DNA of 64,000 nucleotides, taken from contig NZ_JBHTKL010000001.1 in the NCBI RefSeq assembly GCF_042675915.1, positions 1,240,001-1,304,000 on the forward strand, given 5' to 3'. Positions within the stretch are counted from its first letter, which is position 1. Each line of letters begins with the position of its first letter. Below the pieces are notes generated by a model, which saw nothing but the letters and a program-made list of their open reading frames with translations, made no database searches and was not told the origin of the DNA. The stretch comes from Thalassobacillus_A hwangdonensis (GTDB lineage Bacteria > Bacillota > Bacilli > Bacillales > Halobacillaceae). This document shows, in pieces, positions 1 through 9,544 of this stretch. The position numbers and the translations under genes were made by a program.

Positions 1-1627
1 TATTCAACTCACCGATTGCTTCAAGCTTTGAGGAAGGGGCGATACATGTGTAAAGGTCCCCCATCCCGAACGCAATGCCATCAAGCATGCTGCCGTTCTT
101 CGTGAATTGGAACTTCAAATGATTCTTTTTACTGCCAATCTGCCTAACTTCCTTCATTTCATTTTCAATATGAAAGATAGGCTTAGGATTCCCCATACCG
201 AATGGGCTCAGCTTATCGATTTCTTCAATCTCTTTAGTGGATAGGCTTTCGATGTCCACTGTACCTTGAATATCCATCGATTGCTTGAAATCTTCCTCAC
301 TGAGCTGCTGCTTTGCGAGTAGGTTAAGCTCATCTCTCAACATATCAACATTTTCAAGGGGAAGTGTCATTCCGGCCGCTTGGGAATGCCCACCGAAATG
401 CTTGAACACATGCCTGACTTTCATGCAATTGACAAACAAGTCGAAGGCATCGATGCTTCGGGCGGAGCCTTTCGCTTCACCTTTCTCCGCATCGAATCCT
501 AATACGATTGCAGGCCGGTCATATTTATTTGTAAGACGGGAGGCTACGATACCCAACACTCCCGGGTTCCATCCTTCTTTGCCTACTACAATAACAGCAT
601 CATTATCTCCACTTTGATCGTCATCCATCATCTTCTCTGCTTCTTTGGCGATATCCGCCACAATCTTTTGCCGTTCCTTGTTCAATTGATCAATTTCTGA
701 TGCTAATTCCGCTGCTTCTTCAGCATCTTGTGTAAGCATCAAGTCAACCGCTGGCGAGGCATCCTGTAGCCGGCCGACTGCATTGATTCGTGGACCGATC
801 ATGAATCCGACCGTTTCTTCACTGATCGGACCGTCGATGCCGCAAATATGCCTAAGCGCCTTGACGCCCGGTCGCTCGGAGTTTGACAAAGCTTTCAATC
901 CAAAGTGTACCAGTACCCGGTTCTCGTCCGTCAACGTGACAAGGTCGGCCACCGTACCGATTGCAACCATGTCCAGCAAATGATGCGGGATCTCTCCTGA
1001 CAGAGCCTGTGCGAACTTGAATGCCACCCCTACACCTGCCAGCTCCTGAAAAGGATAGCCAGCGGAAGTTTTCGGATGGACAATCGCATACGCATCCGGA
1101 AGCTGCTCCTGCACTTCGTGGTGATCCGTGATGATCAAGTCGATTCCAAGTTCTTTTGCAACCGCTGCTTCATCTACAGCTGCAATCCCGGTATCAACGG
1201 TGATGATCAATGAGAATCCACGTTCATGTGCAAGTCGGAATGCTTGCTCATTTGGTCCATACCCTTCGGTGAACCGATTCGGAATGTAGAAATCACAATC
1301 TGCTCCTGCTTCTCTTAAAGCTTGTACCATTACAGTCGTCGCACTAACTCCATCCGCATCATAGTCCCCGAATACGAGGATTTTTTCTTCCTGTTGAATG
1401 GCAAGCCGGACGCGGGCAATCGTTGCTTCCATCCCGTCCATCAAGAATGGGTCATGAAGGTCATCCAGTGATGGAGATAAGAAGCGTCGAACCGCGTCGA
1501 TATCCCGGACGTTCCTTTGCCATAACAGTCGTTGCGTCATTGGAGAGAGGTTCAAATCCGGTAGAAAGGACTCGGTCTCTATTTCATCGCTATATGTAAA
1601 TTTCCAGTTCATTTTGCTATTCAGCAT
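1..1627 (-). CDS. recJ: Single-stranded-DNA-specific exonuclease RecJ (C-terminus outside window)
   Basis: 5'-to-3' single-strand DNA exonuclease of the DHH phosphoesterase family, used in RecF-pathway recombination and mismatch repair. I translated the minus strand: the protein begins MLNSKMNWKFTYSDE and reads open to the window edge, about 542 codons. The DYDADG metal motif lies near residue 88, the IITDHHE motif near residue 160, and the DHHA1 signature GGHSQAAGM near residue 410. The ATG at 1627 is preceded by an AGGGGTGA ribosome site; a second ATG lies five codons in. Family members are usually 750-790 residues, so roughly the last third (the OB-fold and C-terminal region) is missing here. 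Lies downstream of the LapA-domain gene, as in B. subtilis. Confidence 0.95.
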   Translation of the reverse strand, partial: MLNSKMNWKFTYSDEIETESFLPDLNLSPMTQRLLWQRNVRDIDAVRRFLSPSLDDLHDPFLMDGMEATIARVRLAIQQEEKILVFGDYDADGVSATTVMVQALREAGADCDFYIPNRFTEGYGPNEQAFRLAHERGFSLIITVDTGIAAVDEAAVAKELGIDLIITDHHEVQEQLPDAYAIVHPKTSAGYPFQELAGVGVAFKFAQALSGEIPHHLLDMVAIGTVADLVTLTDENRVLVHFGLKALSNSERPGVKALRHICGIDGPISEETVGFMIGPRINAVGRLQDASPAVDLMLTQDAEEAAELASEIDQLNKERQKIVADIAKEAEKMMDDDQSGDNDAVIVVGKEGWNPGVLGIVASRLTNKYDRPAIVLGFDAEKGEAKGSARSIDAFDLFVNCMKVRHVFKHFGGHSQAAGMTLPLENVDMLRDELNLLAKQQLSEEDFKQSMDIQGTVDIESLSTKEIEEIDKLSPFGMGNPKPIFHIENEMKEVRQIGSKKNHLKFQFTKNGSMLDGIAFGMGDLYTCIAPSSKLEAIGELN

Positions 1628-1705
1628 ACTTTCACCCCTGACCCACTCATTATACTAGAGCAAATCAGGGGTAGCAAATGGGTAATTCCTAGCAATCCAC
1701 CACGC

Positions 1706-2017
1706 TTATCCTTCTACTTTTGAATCGTTGATGTCTTTTTCCTTTTCTTCTTTCCCGGAAGTTGGGCGTGCGGTTGGTGTGGTCTGTTGGGACTTGAGTG
1801 CCTTCACTTCCCGCTGGAGCCGGAAGACCCGGACTGCCCCGAAAGCTCCTGTTACAAGGCCACCCATAAGCACAGAGAAAAGAATGACGAGGATCAATGG
1901 TGCTTCACCAGTGCCGAATAAGTAATTGACTTCCACAGGATCAACATTAATGACAGCAAAAATCGCAATTACAAGCGCAAAAATCAGAGCGAAAATGAAA
2001 TAGGATTGCCCTTTCAT
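1706..2017 (-). CDS. LapA-domain membrane protein (YrvD-like)
   Basis: 103-residue protein with two hydrophobic segments (about residues 4-24 and 40-62) joined by a short loop containing the NVDPVEVNYLFG pattern of the lipopolysaccharide assembly protein A domain. A short basic helix, VFRLQREVKALKSQQ, and a charged tail follow. The open frame extends upstream to 2212, but the ATG at 2017 has a strong AAGGAGGAA ribosome site, and the extension would run back through the secDF terminator, so the short form is chosen. In B. subtilis yrvD sits in the same place between secDF and recJ. The Gram-positive function is unknown. Confidence 0.85.
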   Translation of the reverse strand: MKGQSYFIFALIFALVIAIFAVINVDPVEVNYLFGTGEAPLILVILFSVLMGGLVTGAFGAVRVFRLQREVKALKSQQTTPTARPTSGKEEKEKDINDSKVEG

Positions 2018-2090
2018 AATAAGATTCCTCCTTATTAAGAGAATACGATACCTATCTATATTCTTACCCTCATTCCCATTTTTCCAATCA

Positions 2091-2121
2091 AAAAGGCTGC
2101 CTCGTGATGAGACAGCCTTTT
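2091..2121 (-). terminator. Rho-independent terminator of secDF
   Basis: A 13-bp stem (2091-2103 with 2109-2121, one wobble) and 5-base loop, followed on the minus strand by a T run. It starts 7 bases after the secDF stop. Confidence 0.85.
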
Positions 2122-2127
2122 CATCTA

Positions 2128-4404
2128 TCAGACCTGAGGTCCGGATGGTTTTTTCTTTTTCACAAAACTTAATGGTTTCGTTTTGATTGACTTTCCTCTC
2201 CAAACGAGCCACAGCTGAGCTGCGATGAATAGTGAAGAGTAAGTACCTGCAATCAGCCCGACTACCAGCGCGAATGCAAAGTTGGTAATCGAGGACGCTC
2301 CGAAGATCAATAGCATCAGTGCTGCAAAGACGACAGTAATGACTGTATTGATACTTCTTGCAAGTGTCTCCATCAAGCTTTTATTTACGATTTTTGCAAG
2401 TTCCCCAAAGGACTTGACTCGCTTCTTCAATTTGATATTTTCCCTGATACGGTCGAAGGTGACGATCGTATCGTTGACGGAATACCCGACAATCGTAAGA
2501 ATCGCGGCGATGATGGTAATGTCGAACTCCAATCGCGTAATCGCAAATAGCGCAATGATAAAGAATGCATCATGCAACAACGCAATGATCGCTGTCAAAG
2601 CAAAGAAGATTTCGAAGCGGATCGTCACATAAATGATGATACCGATCGATGCGTACAGGACAGCTAAGGCTGCATTCTTCGCGAGTTCTTCTCCTACGAT
2701 TGGCGAAACCGTACTGACATTCGGTTCGCTGCCATATTTATCGTTGTAGAAGGATTTGATTTCCGCAATCTGATCCTTGCTGAGTTGGGATTCGAAGCGT
2801 ACATTGGCAATTTCATTGTTGTCCCCACCATGAACGAGCTGCTTCGGTGTTTCATTGAACTCTTCTTCGAATTCTGTTTCGATTTCTTCCAGCGACACAT
2901 TGTTTTCAGCAAGGATGGAAACACGTGACCCAGCTGTGAAATCAATTCCCAGATTCAAACGGAAGATCGCCAGTGCCAATGCGCCTGCTGTGATCAGTAT
3001 GATCGAGAGTGCAAAGAACCGTTTGCGGTATTTGACAAAGTCGAATTTACGATTCATGAAGGTAGCGTCGACTTCATCACCTTCCGCGATATCATTGATT
3101 TGTTCTTTCTTGACGCCGAACCAGCCTGGACGTTTATTCAAGTAACGGCTCTTGATCCAGAGACCAAGGAGCAGTCTGCTTCCATACACCGCAGTGATGA
3201 AACTGACCAGGATGCTGACGATCAGCATCGTAGCGAACCCTTTTACCGAGCTTGTACCGAAAATGAACAAGACGACAGCCGCAATCAACGTCGTGATATT
3301 GGCATCGAGAATTGTGGCAAGAGAACGACTGTTACCAGCTTTGAAGGCAGACATTGGTGTTTTGCCGGCTTTCAGTTCTTCTTTTATCCGTTCATAGGTG
3401 ATGATATTGGCATCTACCGCCATACCCACACCAAGGATCAACGCAGCGATACCAGGCAGGGTCAGCACGCCATTCATCAACTCGAAAACGAGCAGAATCA
3501 AGTAGATATAGACACTTAGAGTCACCGTGGCAATCACGCCAGGGAATCTGTAATAGATCATCATGTAGATGAAGATAATGGCAATACCGATGAACCCGGC
3601 AAATACCGTTTTGTCCATTGCCTGCGCACCGAATTGCGCACCTACAGAGTCGGAATACATTTCATTAAGTTCGACCGGCAATGAACCCGCATTCAGAATA
3701 TCTGCCATCTTTTTAGCAGAATCTACAGTAAAGTTACCGTCGATTTGAACATTCGTACTTCGAATCGGTCCATCTTTAAAAATAGGCGCAGAAACGTATG
3801 CAGGGTCTTCTTTTCCATACTCTTCTGCATAGGATGTATCTTCGTCATAATCCAGCCAGATCACCATTGCATTTTCCGGGTATGGTGTCGTAGGATCATC
3901 TTCTATGTTATAGATTTCCTTAGATACTTCATAAAATTTAGAAGCACTTTTCAGTTTCATCGTGACCATAGGTTGGTTATTTTGGTCGAAAGACTGTGCG
4001 GCACTGCCTCCGACAAGATCCGAACCGTTCAAGTACTCTTTCCCTTGATAATCACGGAAGGACAATTGAGCAGTGGTGGAGAGCAGTTCACGTGCTTCAG
4101 ACTGATCTTCCACTCCAGCAAGTTGGACTCTGATCCTGTCGTTGCCTTCGATATCAATGCTCGTTTCACTGATACCTAGGACATCGACACGTTCTGTCAA
4201 TGCCTGGACCGTCGCTTCCATGACGTTACGGTTCACTTCCTGATCATCATTCAGAGGTTCTACCTCATATAGGATTTCAAACCCACCCTGTAGATCGAGT
4301 CCGAGTTTGATATCTTTGGTTACTCCTGTGATCGTTGTTCCGATTGTACCAGCAAGTAGCAGTACAATGAGAAAAAATGCAACGATGCGACCTCTTTTTA
4401 CCAC
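2128..4404 (-). CDS. secDF: Protein translocase subunit SecDF (fused SecD-SecF)
   Basis: Membrane subunit of the Sec export machinery that uses the proton motive force to help pull preproteins across the membrane. At 758 residues it is a natural fusion of SecD and SecF with about 12 TM segments, as in B. subtilis (737 residues). The SecD half has LGLDLQGGFEILYEV near residue 30; the SecF half has the matching LGIDFTAGSRV near residue 480. The frame continues upstream to 4509, but the GTG at 4404 follows AAAGGAGG with 8-base spacing and gives the expected MVKRGRIVAFF start, so it is preferred. A sigma-A promoter lies about 170 bases upstream and a terminator directly after the gene, so it appears monocistronic. 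Confidence 0.97.
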   Translation of the reverse strand: MVKRGRIVAFFLIVLLLAGTIGTTITGVTKDIKLGLDLQGGFEILYEVEPLNDDQEVNRNVMEATVQALTERVDVLGISETSIDIEGNDRIRVQLAGVEDQSEARELLSTTAQLSFRDYQGKEYLNGSDLVGGSAAQSFDQNNQPMVTMKLKSASKFYEVSKEIYNIEDDPTTPYPENAMVIWLDYDEDTSYAEEYGKEDPAYVSAPIFKDGPIRSTNVQIDGNFTVDSAKKMADILNAGSLPVELNEMYSDSVGAQFGAQAMDKTVFAGFIGIAIIFIYMMIYYRFPGVIATVTLSVYIYLILLVFELMNGVLTLPGIAALILGVGMAVDANIITYERIKEELKAGKTPMSAFKAGNSRSLATILDANITTLIAAVVLFIFGTSSVKGFATMLIVSILVSFITAVYGSRLLLGLWIKSRYLNKRPGWFGVKKEQINDIAEGDEVDATFMNRKFDFVKYRKRFFALSIILITAGALALAIFRLNLGIDFTAGSRVSILAENNVSLEEIETEFEEEFNETPKQLVHGGDNNEIANVRFESQLSKDQIAEIKSFYNDKYGSEPNVSTVSPIVGEELAKNAALAVLYASIGIIIYVTIRFEIFFALTAIIALLHDAFFIIALFAITRLEFDITIIAAILTIVGYSVNDTIVTFDRIRENIKLKKRVKSFGELAKIVNKSLMETLARSINTVITVVFAALMLLIFGASSITNFAFALVVGLIAGTYSSLFIAAQLWLVWRGKSIKTKPLSFVKKKKPSGPQV

Positions 4405-4575
4405 TTCGTGTTCCTCCTTTAATAATGCAACCTCTACTATGTGACGATTTCCTTTAAATCCACCGCAACATAAATAGGGTACAAGGAAGAGCCTCATGTT
4501 GTTCTTCATCCTATGTGTAATGGGTTCCTCGTACCTATGGTCTGATTATGTAATTGTTCACCTTTAATATGAACC

Positions 4576-4605
4576 ATTATAGAAATCTTTGGCAACACCT
4601 GTCAA
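4576..4605 (-). promoter_or_regulatory. Sigma-A promoter of secDF
   Basis: Minus strand reads TTGACA, 18 bases, TATAAT: both hexamers match consensus. It lies between the comN stop (4621) and secDF, giving a 5' leader of about 165 bases. Confidence 0.8.
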
Positions 4606-4620
4606 TGCCAGGCCTTGCAG

Positions 4621-4920
4621 CTATTCTTCATTACCTTCTGTCAGTGCGGCAATCGACTTCATCAAATCATCGTCTTTATACGCGCTGACCGTCAAATAGC
4701 TGATATATGTAGTGGTGTTCAGACGCATGATCTCCTGCGTGATTTCATATAACCGCTTTTCCGGGTCACCTTTCCATACCTTTTGCCGTAAACATTCCCA
4801 CACGTCCTGTTTCGTCGTTTTCGGGTACCCCATAATTTTGAATTCATCCGCTTTACTTTGTAAGAGCGGGCTGACATGTGCCTTCCACTGACTTACTGTC
4901 TGCACCAATTCCATTGACAT
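4621..4920 (-). CDS. comN: Post-transcriptional regulator ComN
   Basis: 99-residue soluble protein of the Post_transc_reg family. In B. subtilis ComN (YrzD) acts on comE mRNA and interacts with DivIVA. The sequence shows the conserved WECLRQKVWKG and INRLNTTTYISYLTV-like segments (here IMRLNTTTYISYLTV). Start chosen at ATG 4920 (MSMELVQ), 5 bases after GGAGG; a GTG four codons upstream would lie inside the ribosome site. Placement between spoVB and secDF is the same as in B. subtilis. Confidence 0.85.
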   Translation of the reverse strand: MSMELVQTVSQWKAHVSPLLQSKADEFKIMGYPKTTKQDVWECLRQKVWKGDPEKRLYEITQEIMRLNTTTYISYLTVSAYKDDDLMKSIAALTEGNEE

Positions 4921-4985
4921 TGCCTCCTCCACTTGCAGGCCTGTGTACTAGAAGAGAAAAGTGTCATGCTTGTACACCTGCTGTG

Positions 4986-5006
4986 CATATACATTCATTG
5001 TATATG
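4986..5006. promoter_or_regulatory. Perfect inverted repeat between comN and spoVB
   Basis: CATATACA, 5-base spacer, TGTATATG, in the divergent promoter region of comN and spoVB. It could be an operator or overlap promoter elements; nothing in the sequence identifies a binding protein. Confidence 0.4.
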
Positions 5007-5040
5007 AATTTAATCACTTTGAGAAGGCGGGTCCTATCAC

Positions 5041-6594
5041 ATGACCAAGCAAACTTTTCTGCAGGGCACGTTGATTCTTATTGCAGCGGGTATGGTGACT
5101 CGGTTCATGGGGTTCATCAACCGCATCGTCGTTGCAAGAATCATGGGTGAAGAGGGTGTCGGGCTCTATATGATGGCTGTTCCGACATTGATCCTTGCCA
5201 TCACATTGACACAGTTCGGGCTTCCGGTCGCCATTTCAAAAATGGTCGCAGAGGCAGAAGCAAAATCAGATTTGAAAAAAGTGAAAATGATCCTCATCAT
5301 GTCACTCGTCATAACCGGAATGTTAAGTGTAATTTTTACAACGTTGATGATTCTGTTCGCCCCTTGGGTAGCAACAAATCTTCTGACAGATGAAAGGACA
5401 GCAGTACCGCTGGTTGTCATCGCTCCGATCATACCGATCGTGGCAATCTCGGCCGTCATCAGAGGATATTTCCAAGGCAGACAAAATATGAAACCTCAAG
5501 CCTATTCTCAAGTCATTGAGCAATTCGTCCGAATCATTTCCGTTGCTTTCCTGACAAAATTGATGCTCCCTTATGGTGTCGAATATGCAGCTGCTGGGGC
5601 TATGGTTTCTGTCATACTAGGCGAATTCGTTTCACTGATGTACATGCTTCGGATGTTTTCTATTAAAAAGCGGTTCAAAGTCCGGAAACGTTTCCTTGTC
5701 TATTTGCAAAACGGCAGGTCCACGTTACGTGAATTACTATCGATTGCTGTTCCTACGACCGGCAGTCGAATGATCGGATCTGTTTCTTTTTTCCTTGAGC
5801 CGATTCTGGTAGCGCAAAGCCTGGCACTGGCAGGGATCACAGCAACTCTTGCGACGAAGCAATATGGAGAGCTGACCGGGTATGTCCTCCCGCTGCTGTT
5901 GCTGCCTACTTTCATCACCCATTCATTGTCGGTGGCACTAGTCCCATCAATCAGTGAAGCAGAAGCAAACAAGAATAACAAACTGGTACATTACCGCATT
6001 CACCAGTCCATACGGCTTTCTTTCGCTTCAGGAGGACTGGCTACGATCGTGTTGACAACGTTCGCCGCCACCATCTTGCAGTTGATGTACGGGACAAGCC
6101 ATGCTGCTTATATGCTCGCACTGATGGCTCCCTTTTTCCTTATGCATTATATCCAATCTCCCCTCCAGGCTGCCCTGCAGGCGCTCAATTTTGCGCGAGC
6201 TGCCATGTGGAACAGTTTGATCGGCGCTGTCGTAAAATTTGCAGTACTTATCGGATTAGCTTCACAGCCATCTTTCGGAATACAAGGTGTAGCAATCGCC
6301 ATTGTGACAGGAGTATTGGTAGTCACCCTCCTCCACCTGGCTACATTGATGAAAGCGATCGGTTTCACCATTCCTTGGGCAGATATTATGAAGATGCTCA
6401 TATTGGTAGCTGCTACCTGGTTCATGGGGGCCCAGTTAAAGTCATTGATCCATTTTGAGATTGGGGAGAGTATGGGATTTGCTCTTATTTGTGGACTGCT
6501 GACGATCATCTATATCATTCTTCTATTTATACTCAGGTTCATCACAAAGGAAGAATTGAAACAGCTGCCATTCTTAAAGAAATTCGTGAAATAG
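5041..6594 (+). CDS. spoVB: Stage V sporulation protein B (MOP-superfamily flippase)
   Basis: Polytopic membrane protein of the polysaccharide transporter branch of the MATE/MOP superfamily, needed for spore cortex formation and probably flipping a peptidoglycan precursor. 517 residues, about 14 hydrophobic segments. The N-terminus MTKQTFLQGTLILIAAG and the following FMGFINRIVVARIMGEEGVGLY are typical of SpoVB. It is one of the few plus-strand genes in the window, divergent from comN. ATG 5041 follows an AAGGCGGG site. A terminator follows the stop codon. Confidence 0.95.
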   Translation: MTKQTFLQGTLILIAAGMVTRFMGFINRIVVARIMGEEGVGLYMMAVPTLILAITLTQFGLPVAISKMVAEAEAKSDLKKVKMILIMSLVITGMLSVIFTTLMILFAPWVATNLLTDERTAVPLVVIAPIIPIVAISAVIRGYFQGRQNMKPQAYSQVIEQFVRIISVAFLTKLMLPYGVEYAAAGAMVSVILGEFVSLMYMLRMFSIKKRFKVRKRFLVYLQNGRSTLRELLSIAVPTTGSRMIGSVSFFLEPILVAQSLALAGITATLATKQYGELTGYVLPLLLLPTFITHSLSVALVPSISEAEANKNNKLVHYRIHQSIRLSFASGGLATIVLTTFAATILQLMYGTSHAAYMLALMAPFFLMHYIQSPLQAALQALNFARAAMWNSLIGAVVKFAVLIGLASQPSFGIQGVAIAIVTGVLVVTLLHLATLMKAIGFTIPWADIMKMLILVAATWFMGAQLKSLIHFEIGESMGFALICGLLTIIYIILLFILRFITKEELKQLPFLKKFVK

Positions 6595-6615
6595 AAATAC
6601 GTTCCTATTATGGAG

Positions 6616-6656
6616 AAAGACCCGATCAATTCAGATTCGAATTTGATCGGGTCTTT
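6616..6656 (+). terminator. Rho-independent terminator of spoVB
   Basis: 14-bp perfect stem (6616-6629 with 6643-6656) followed by a T run, 21 bases after the spoVB stop. Confidence 0.9.
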
Positions 6657-6698
6657 TTATTTTTGATATATTTAAGGGACATTGCCGAATCAGCGGAA

Positions 6699-6824
6699 AG
6701 GGTGGCGGGGGAACTACTCGCTTTCCTGTGGGGGAGCTGGCGAGCCTCCTCGGTCGTTTTACTCCCTGTGGGGTCTCGCCTAGGCCCTTCTCCCACGGGA
6801 GTCGAGCAGTTCCCCCGCCACCCT
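6699..6824. repeat. Long palindromic intergenic element, copy 1
   Basis: A 126-base near-palindrome in the 376-base gap between the convergent 3' ends of spoVB and the DUF421 gene. The outer arms (6699-6720 and 6803-6824) pair at 21 of 22 positions. Further in, CTGTGGG pairs with CCCACGG, and GGCGAG with CTCGCC. The core, from ACTCGCTTTCCTG to ACGGGAGTC, is shared with the element at 22794-22956, but the outer arms are not. Nothing coding is seen in the rest of the gap (6657-6698, 6825-6970). Confidence 0.85.
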
Positions 6825-6970
6825 CTATTTGTTTGGTGAACGACCTTGGCACTGCATAATTTTCAAAAATCAGGACTAGGATACGGGCGTGTTCAAAGTA
6901 ACTATTCTTTAGGTCTACTTTTATAAAATGTTTTCATAGCCTGACAAATATAAGCTTACATATACTGCTA

Positions 6971-7639
6971 CTATGAATATTGATCTTTATCGTCAATGTA
7001 CAAGTCTCCAGTCTCGTCCATTGAACAATAGGAGATCTCTTTTTCAGAATCGTAGCCTTTTTTCTTCAGCTCATTCAACAGCCAGCTCTTGTTCTTCTTT
7101 ATCCTCTGGAGGGAATCATACTGGATCAAACCGTCTGCAATGAGTGAAATTGAATAGCCCTGAGAGCGGTCAGGAGAATTCTCATCCTTTTCAAGCACGG
7201 ACAGCTTGCCGTTCGGCTCAAGGATAGCGTACTCGACATCCTTGATACTGAAGACGCCTTTCTCCCTCAACTGTGTCAGAAGATCATTGAAATTATACCG
7301 CTGCTTGCGCATTTCTTCCTCGTCTATTTTCCCGCCTTTTACGATGATTGAAGGTTTTCCATCGAACCAGTCCCTGAATCGCTGGTTTTTCAAAGATAAA
7401 AAGGCACTCAATCGTTGAATGATTAAAAGCACTGTCATTGGAACGATTGCATGTACGAGGGATTTGTCGGGTTGTTCAATCGTGAATACGGCAATTTCAG
7501 CAAGCATGACAAATACAACTAAGTCAAGAATACTCAGCTCTCCGATTTCCCTTTTTCCCATAAGACGAAATACAAATAAAATTAAAAAATAAGTGAAAAT
7601 CGTCCGCGCAATGACCATCAATATCTCTACCAAATCCAC
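6971..7639 (-). CDS. DUF421 (YetF-type) membrane protein
   Basis: 222 residues: three TM segments near residues 10-28, 38-56 and 64-84, then a soluble domain with the family pattern DWFDGKPSIIVKGGKIDEEEMRKQRYNFNDLL and VEYAILEPNGKLSV. DUF421 proteins of spore formers are of uncertain function; some are spore-membrane proteins linked to germination. Start is GTG 7639, 8 bases after GGAGGAGG. Position next to spoVB matches yrbG of B. subtilis, so it is probably the equivalent. It lies 69 bases downstream of the transporter gene and may be cotranscribed with it. Confidence 0.88.
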   Translation of the reverse strand: MDLVEILMVIARTIFTYFLILFVFRLMGKREIGELSILDLVVFVMLAEIAVFTIEQPDKSLVHAIVPMTVLLIIQRLSAFLSLKNQRFRDWFDGKPSIIVKGGKIDEEEMRKQRYNFNDLLTQLREKGVFSIKDVEYAILEPNGKLSVLEKDENSPDRSQGYSISLIADGLIQYDSLQRIKKNKSWLLNELKKKGYDSEKEISYCSMDETGDLYIDDKDQYS

Positions 7640-7708
7640 TTACGTTGCCTCCTCCACTGCCCCTACCTGTTTTAAGCTCTAGACTTAAGGTGTCCAGAAG
7701 CTGGAATA

Positions 7709-9001
7709 TTATGATAGGAACGGAACGAGGAACCGGAAGTACACATAAATGGTCGAAATAATTAGTGAAACGAGCAGGACTGGAATTCCATATAACAGGA
7801 ATCTGACAAATGAAATCGAATGGTTTGCACTTGCTGCAAGTCCAGCTACGACAACGTTGGCTGATGCTCCGATTAGTGTACCATTACCGCCAAGACAGGC
7901 CCCAAGCGCCAACGACCACCATACCGGATCCAAGTTCATCATGCCATATCCCTGCAGTTCATGAACGACTGGAATCATCGCTGCCACGAATGGGATGTTG
8001 TCGACGATGCCGGAAAGCAGCCCTGAACTCCAGAGTACGATGATCGCTGTAGTGGGAAGGTCTCCGCCTGAAACCCACATCATCCCCCTGGCGATTTCAT
8101 CGATAACCCCAACTTTGATAAGTCCGCCAACGAGCATGAACAGTCCCATAAAGAAAAACAGCGTGACCCATTCGACTTCTTCGAACACTTTTTCACTTGA
8201 GTACTCTTTATCTGTCAAAAGCAGCAACAGCACCGCGGCACACACAGATACCGTCGTCAGTTCCACATGGATGATCGGATGCATGAGGAAACCGACGATC
8301 GTCATGCCTAGGACAGCGAGCGATTGGTAAAGCATCGGTGTTCTTTTCAAGTAAGATTCCGGCTCGATCTTCATCAGCTCTGCAACCTTGGTCGAATCAA
8401 ACTTCAATTGGTTCCGGAATACGAATACCATTCCTGTAATGATGATCGTAAACAGAATAAGGACCAATGGCCCCAGGTTCCAGACAAACGATAGAAATGT
8501 AAAGTGTTTGACCGCCTGTCCAATCATGATATTCGGCGGATCTCCGATCAGCGTTGCCGTCCCTCCAATATTCGAGCTGAAAATCGTTACAATCAAAAAC
8601 GGAAATGCGGGAAGGGAAAGCATGTTCGTCAGCGTAAGCAGGATAGGGACAAACAGCAGCACAGTCGTAACGTTATCGAGAAAAGCAGAACCTACAGCCG
8701 TCAAAATAGCTGTTCCGATCAATAATGGTACCGGTCTCCCTTTGACGGTCTGTGCAAACTTTATCGCCACATATTCAAAGACGCCGGTTTTCTTAGTAAT
8801 GGAAACAAGTACCATCATGGAAAACAGTAAGGCGATCGTGTCCCAGTCAATGTACTTGGTGAACGCTTCCTCCCAATCATAGACACTTGTCAATAATAAT
8901 AGGACGCCTCCACCTACCGCTACGAGTGCACGATTGAGTTTCTCTGTCATGATCATGATGTAACTGATGAGGAATATCAAGATTGCCATTGCTGTAATCA
9001 T
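7709..9001 (-). CDS. ArsB/NhaD-type anion or Na+ transporter (IT superfamily)
   Basis: 430 residues, 11-12 TM segments, resembling the ArsB/NhaD/P-protein branch of the ion transporter superfamily. The two inverted-repeat hairpin signatures are visible: AFLDNVTTVLLFVPI plus GGTATLIGDPPNIMIG in the first half, and GIVDNIPFVAAMIPV plus GGNGTLIGASANVV in the second. Substrate cannot be told from sequence; Na+/H+ exchange, arsenite and dicarboxylate are all known in the superfamily. No arsR or arsC is nearby. ATG 9001 follows AAGGGG. B. subtilis has no such gene between yrzE and yrbG, so this is an insertion relative to it. Confidence 0.85.
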   Translation of the reverse strand: MITAMAILIFLISYIMIMTEKLNRALVAVGGGVLLLLTSVYDWEEAFTKYIDWDTIALLFSMMVLVSITKKTGVFEYVAIKFAQTVKGRPVPLLIGTAILTAVGSAFLDNVTTVLLFVPILLTLTNMLSLPAFPFLIVTIFSSNIGGTATLIGDPPNIMIGQAVKHFTFLSFVWNLGPLVLILFTIIITGMVFVFRNQLKFDSTKVAELMKIEPESYLKRTPMLYQSLAVLGMTIVGFLMHPIIHVELTTVSVCAAVLLLLLTDKEYSSEKVFEEVEWVTLFFFMGLFMLVGGLIKVGVIDEIARGMMWVSGGDLPTTAIIVLWSSGLLSGIVDNIPFVAAMIPVVHELQGYGMMNLDPVWWSLALGACLGGNGTLIGASANVVVAGLAASANHSISFVRFLLYGIPVLLVSLIISTIYVYFRFLVPFLS

Positions 9002-9126
9002 AACCTGTCCCCTTTTTACCCTTTTCTATGATGTTTATTCAACAGAAGTACCAAATAGGTATGTCTATTTGAGCATTTTGCTTCATATAGATAGAAGGAC
9101 AAGTACAGGAAACGGAGGGAGAATCG

Positions 9127-9513
9127 ATGGTAAAGGAAAACTGGAAAGCTATGGGGTATGGGCTGGCAATGATCGTCGTTTTAATGTTATCCTGCAGTTT
9201 CGTTTTCGCCTTACTTTTGAGATTCACAAGTATTGATACAGGTATCCTGAATTGGATGACATTGATCACCGCTTTGCTTATCCTGTTCATCGGAGGAGCC
9301 GTCGCTGCATTCCGCGGGCAGGAAAAAGGCTGGATGTATGGATTGATCACTGGAGGCGCATTTCTATTGTTCGTCATACTTTATCAATATCTCGGACTCC
9401 AGAAAGGGATGTCAATCGCTCAACTGCCTTACTTCGCAGGCATGATGGCAGCAGCTCTAATCGGAGGTATGCTCGGGGTGAACCTGAATCCTGCTGCGCG
9501 AACAAAAAAATGA
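9127..9513 (+). CDS. TIGR04086-family membrane protein (YrzE-like)
   Basis: 128 residues with four hydrophobic segments and almost no soluble part. ATG 9127 sits 7 bases after GGAGGG. Position beside yajC matches yrzE of B. subtilis and the general topology agrees. Function is not known. Transcribed toward yajC and sharing the terminator between them. Confidence 0.75.
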   Translation: MVKENWKAMGYGLAMIVVLMLSCSFVFALLLRFTSIDTGILNWMTLITALLILFIGGAVAAFRGQEKGWMYGLITGGAFLLFVILYQYLGLQKGMSIAQLPYFAGMMAAALIGGMLGVNLNPAARTKK

Positions 9514-9541
9514 GGATGTCGCTATGACATCCTCATTTTTT
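9505..9541. terminator. Bidirectional terminator between yrzE-like gene and yajC
   Basis: 16-bp perfect stem (9505-9520 with 9526-9541) with A run and T run on opposite sides, between convergent stops at 9513 and 9545. It can end transcripts from both directions. Confidence 0.9.
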
Positions 9542-9544
9542 ATG

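Noticed and set aside
2017..2212. N-terminal extension of the LapA-domain gene, 65 codons
   Set aside because: It runs through the secDF terminator, and a strong ribosome site stands at the inner ATG.
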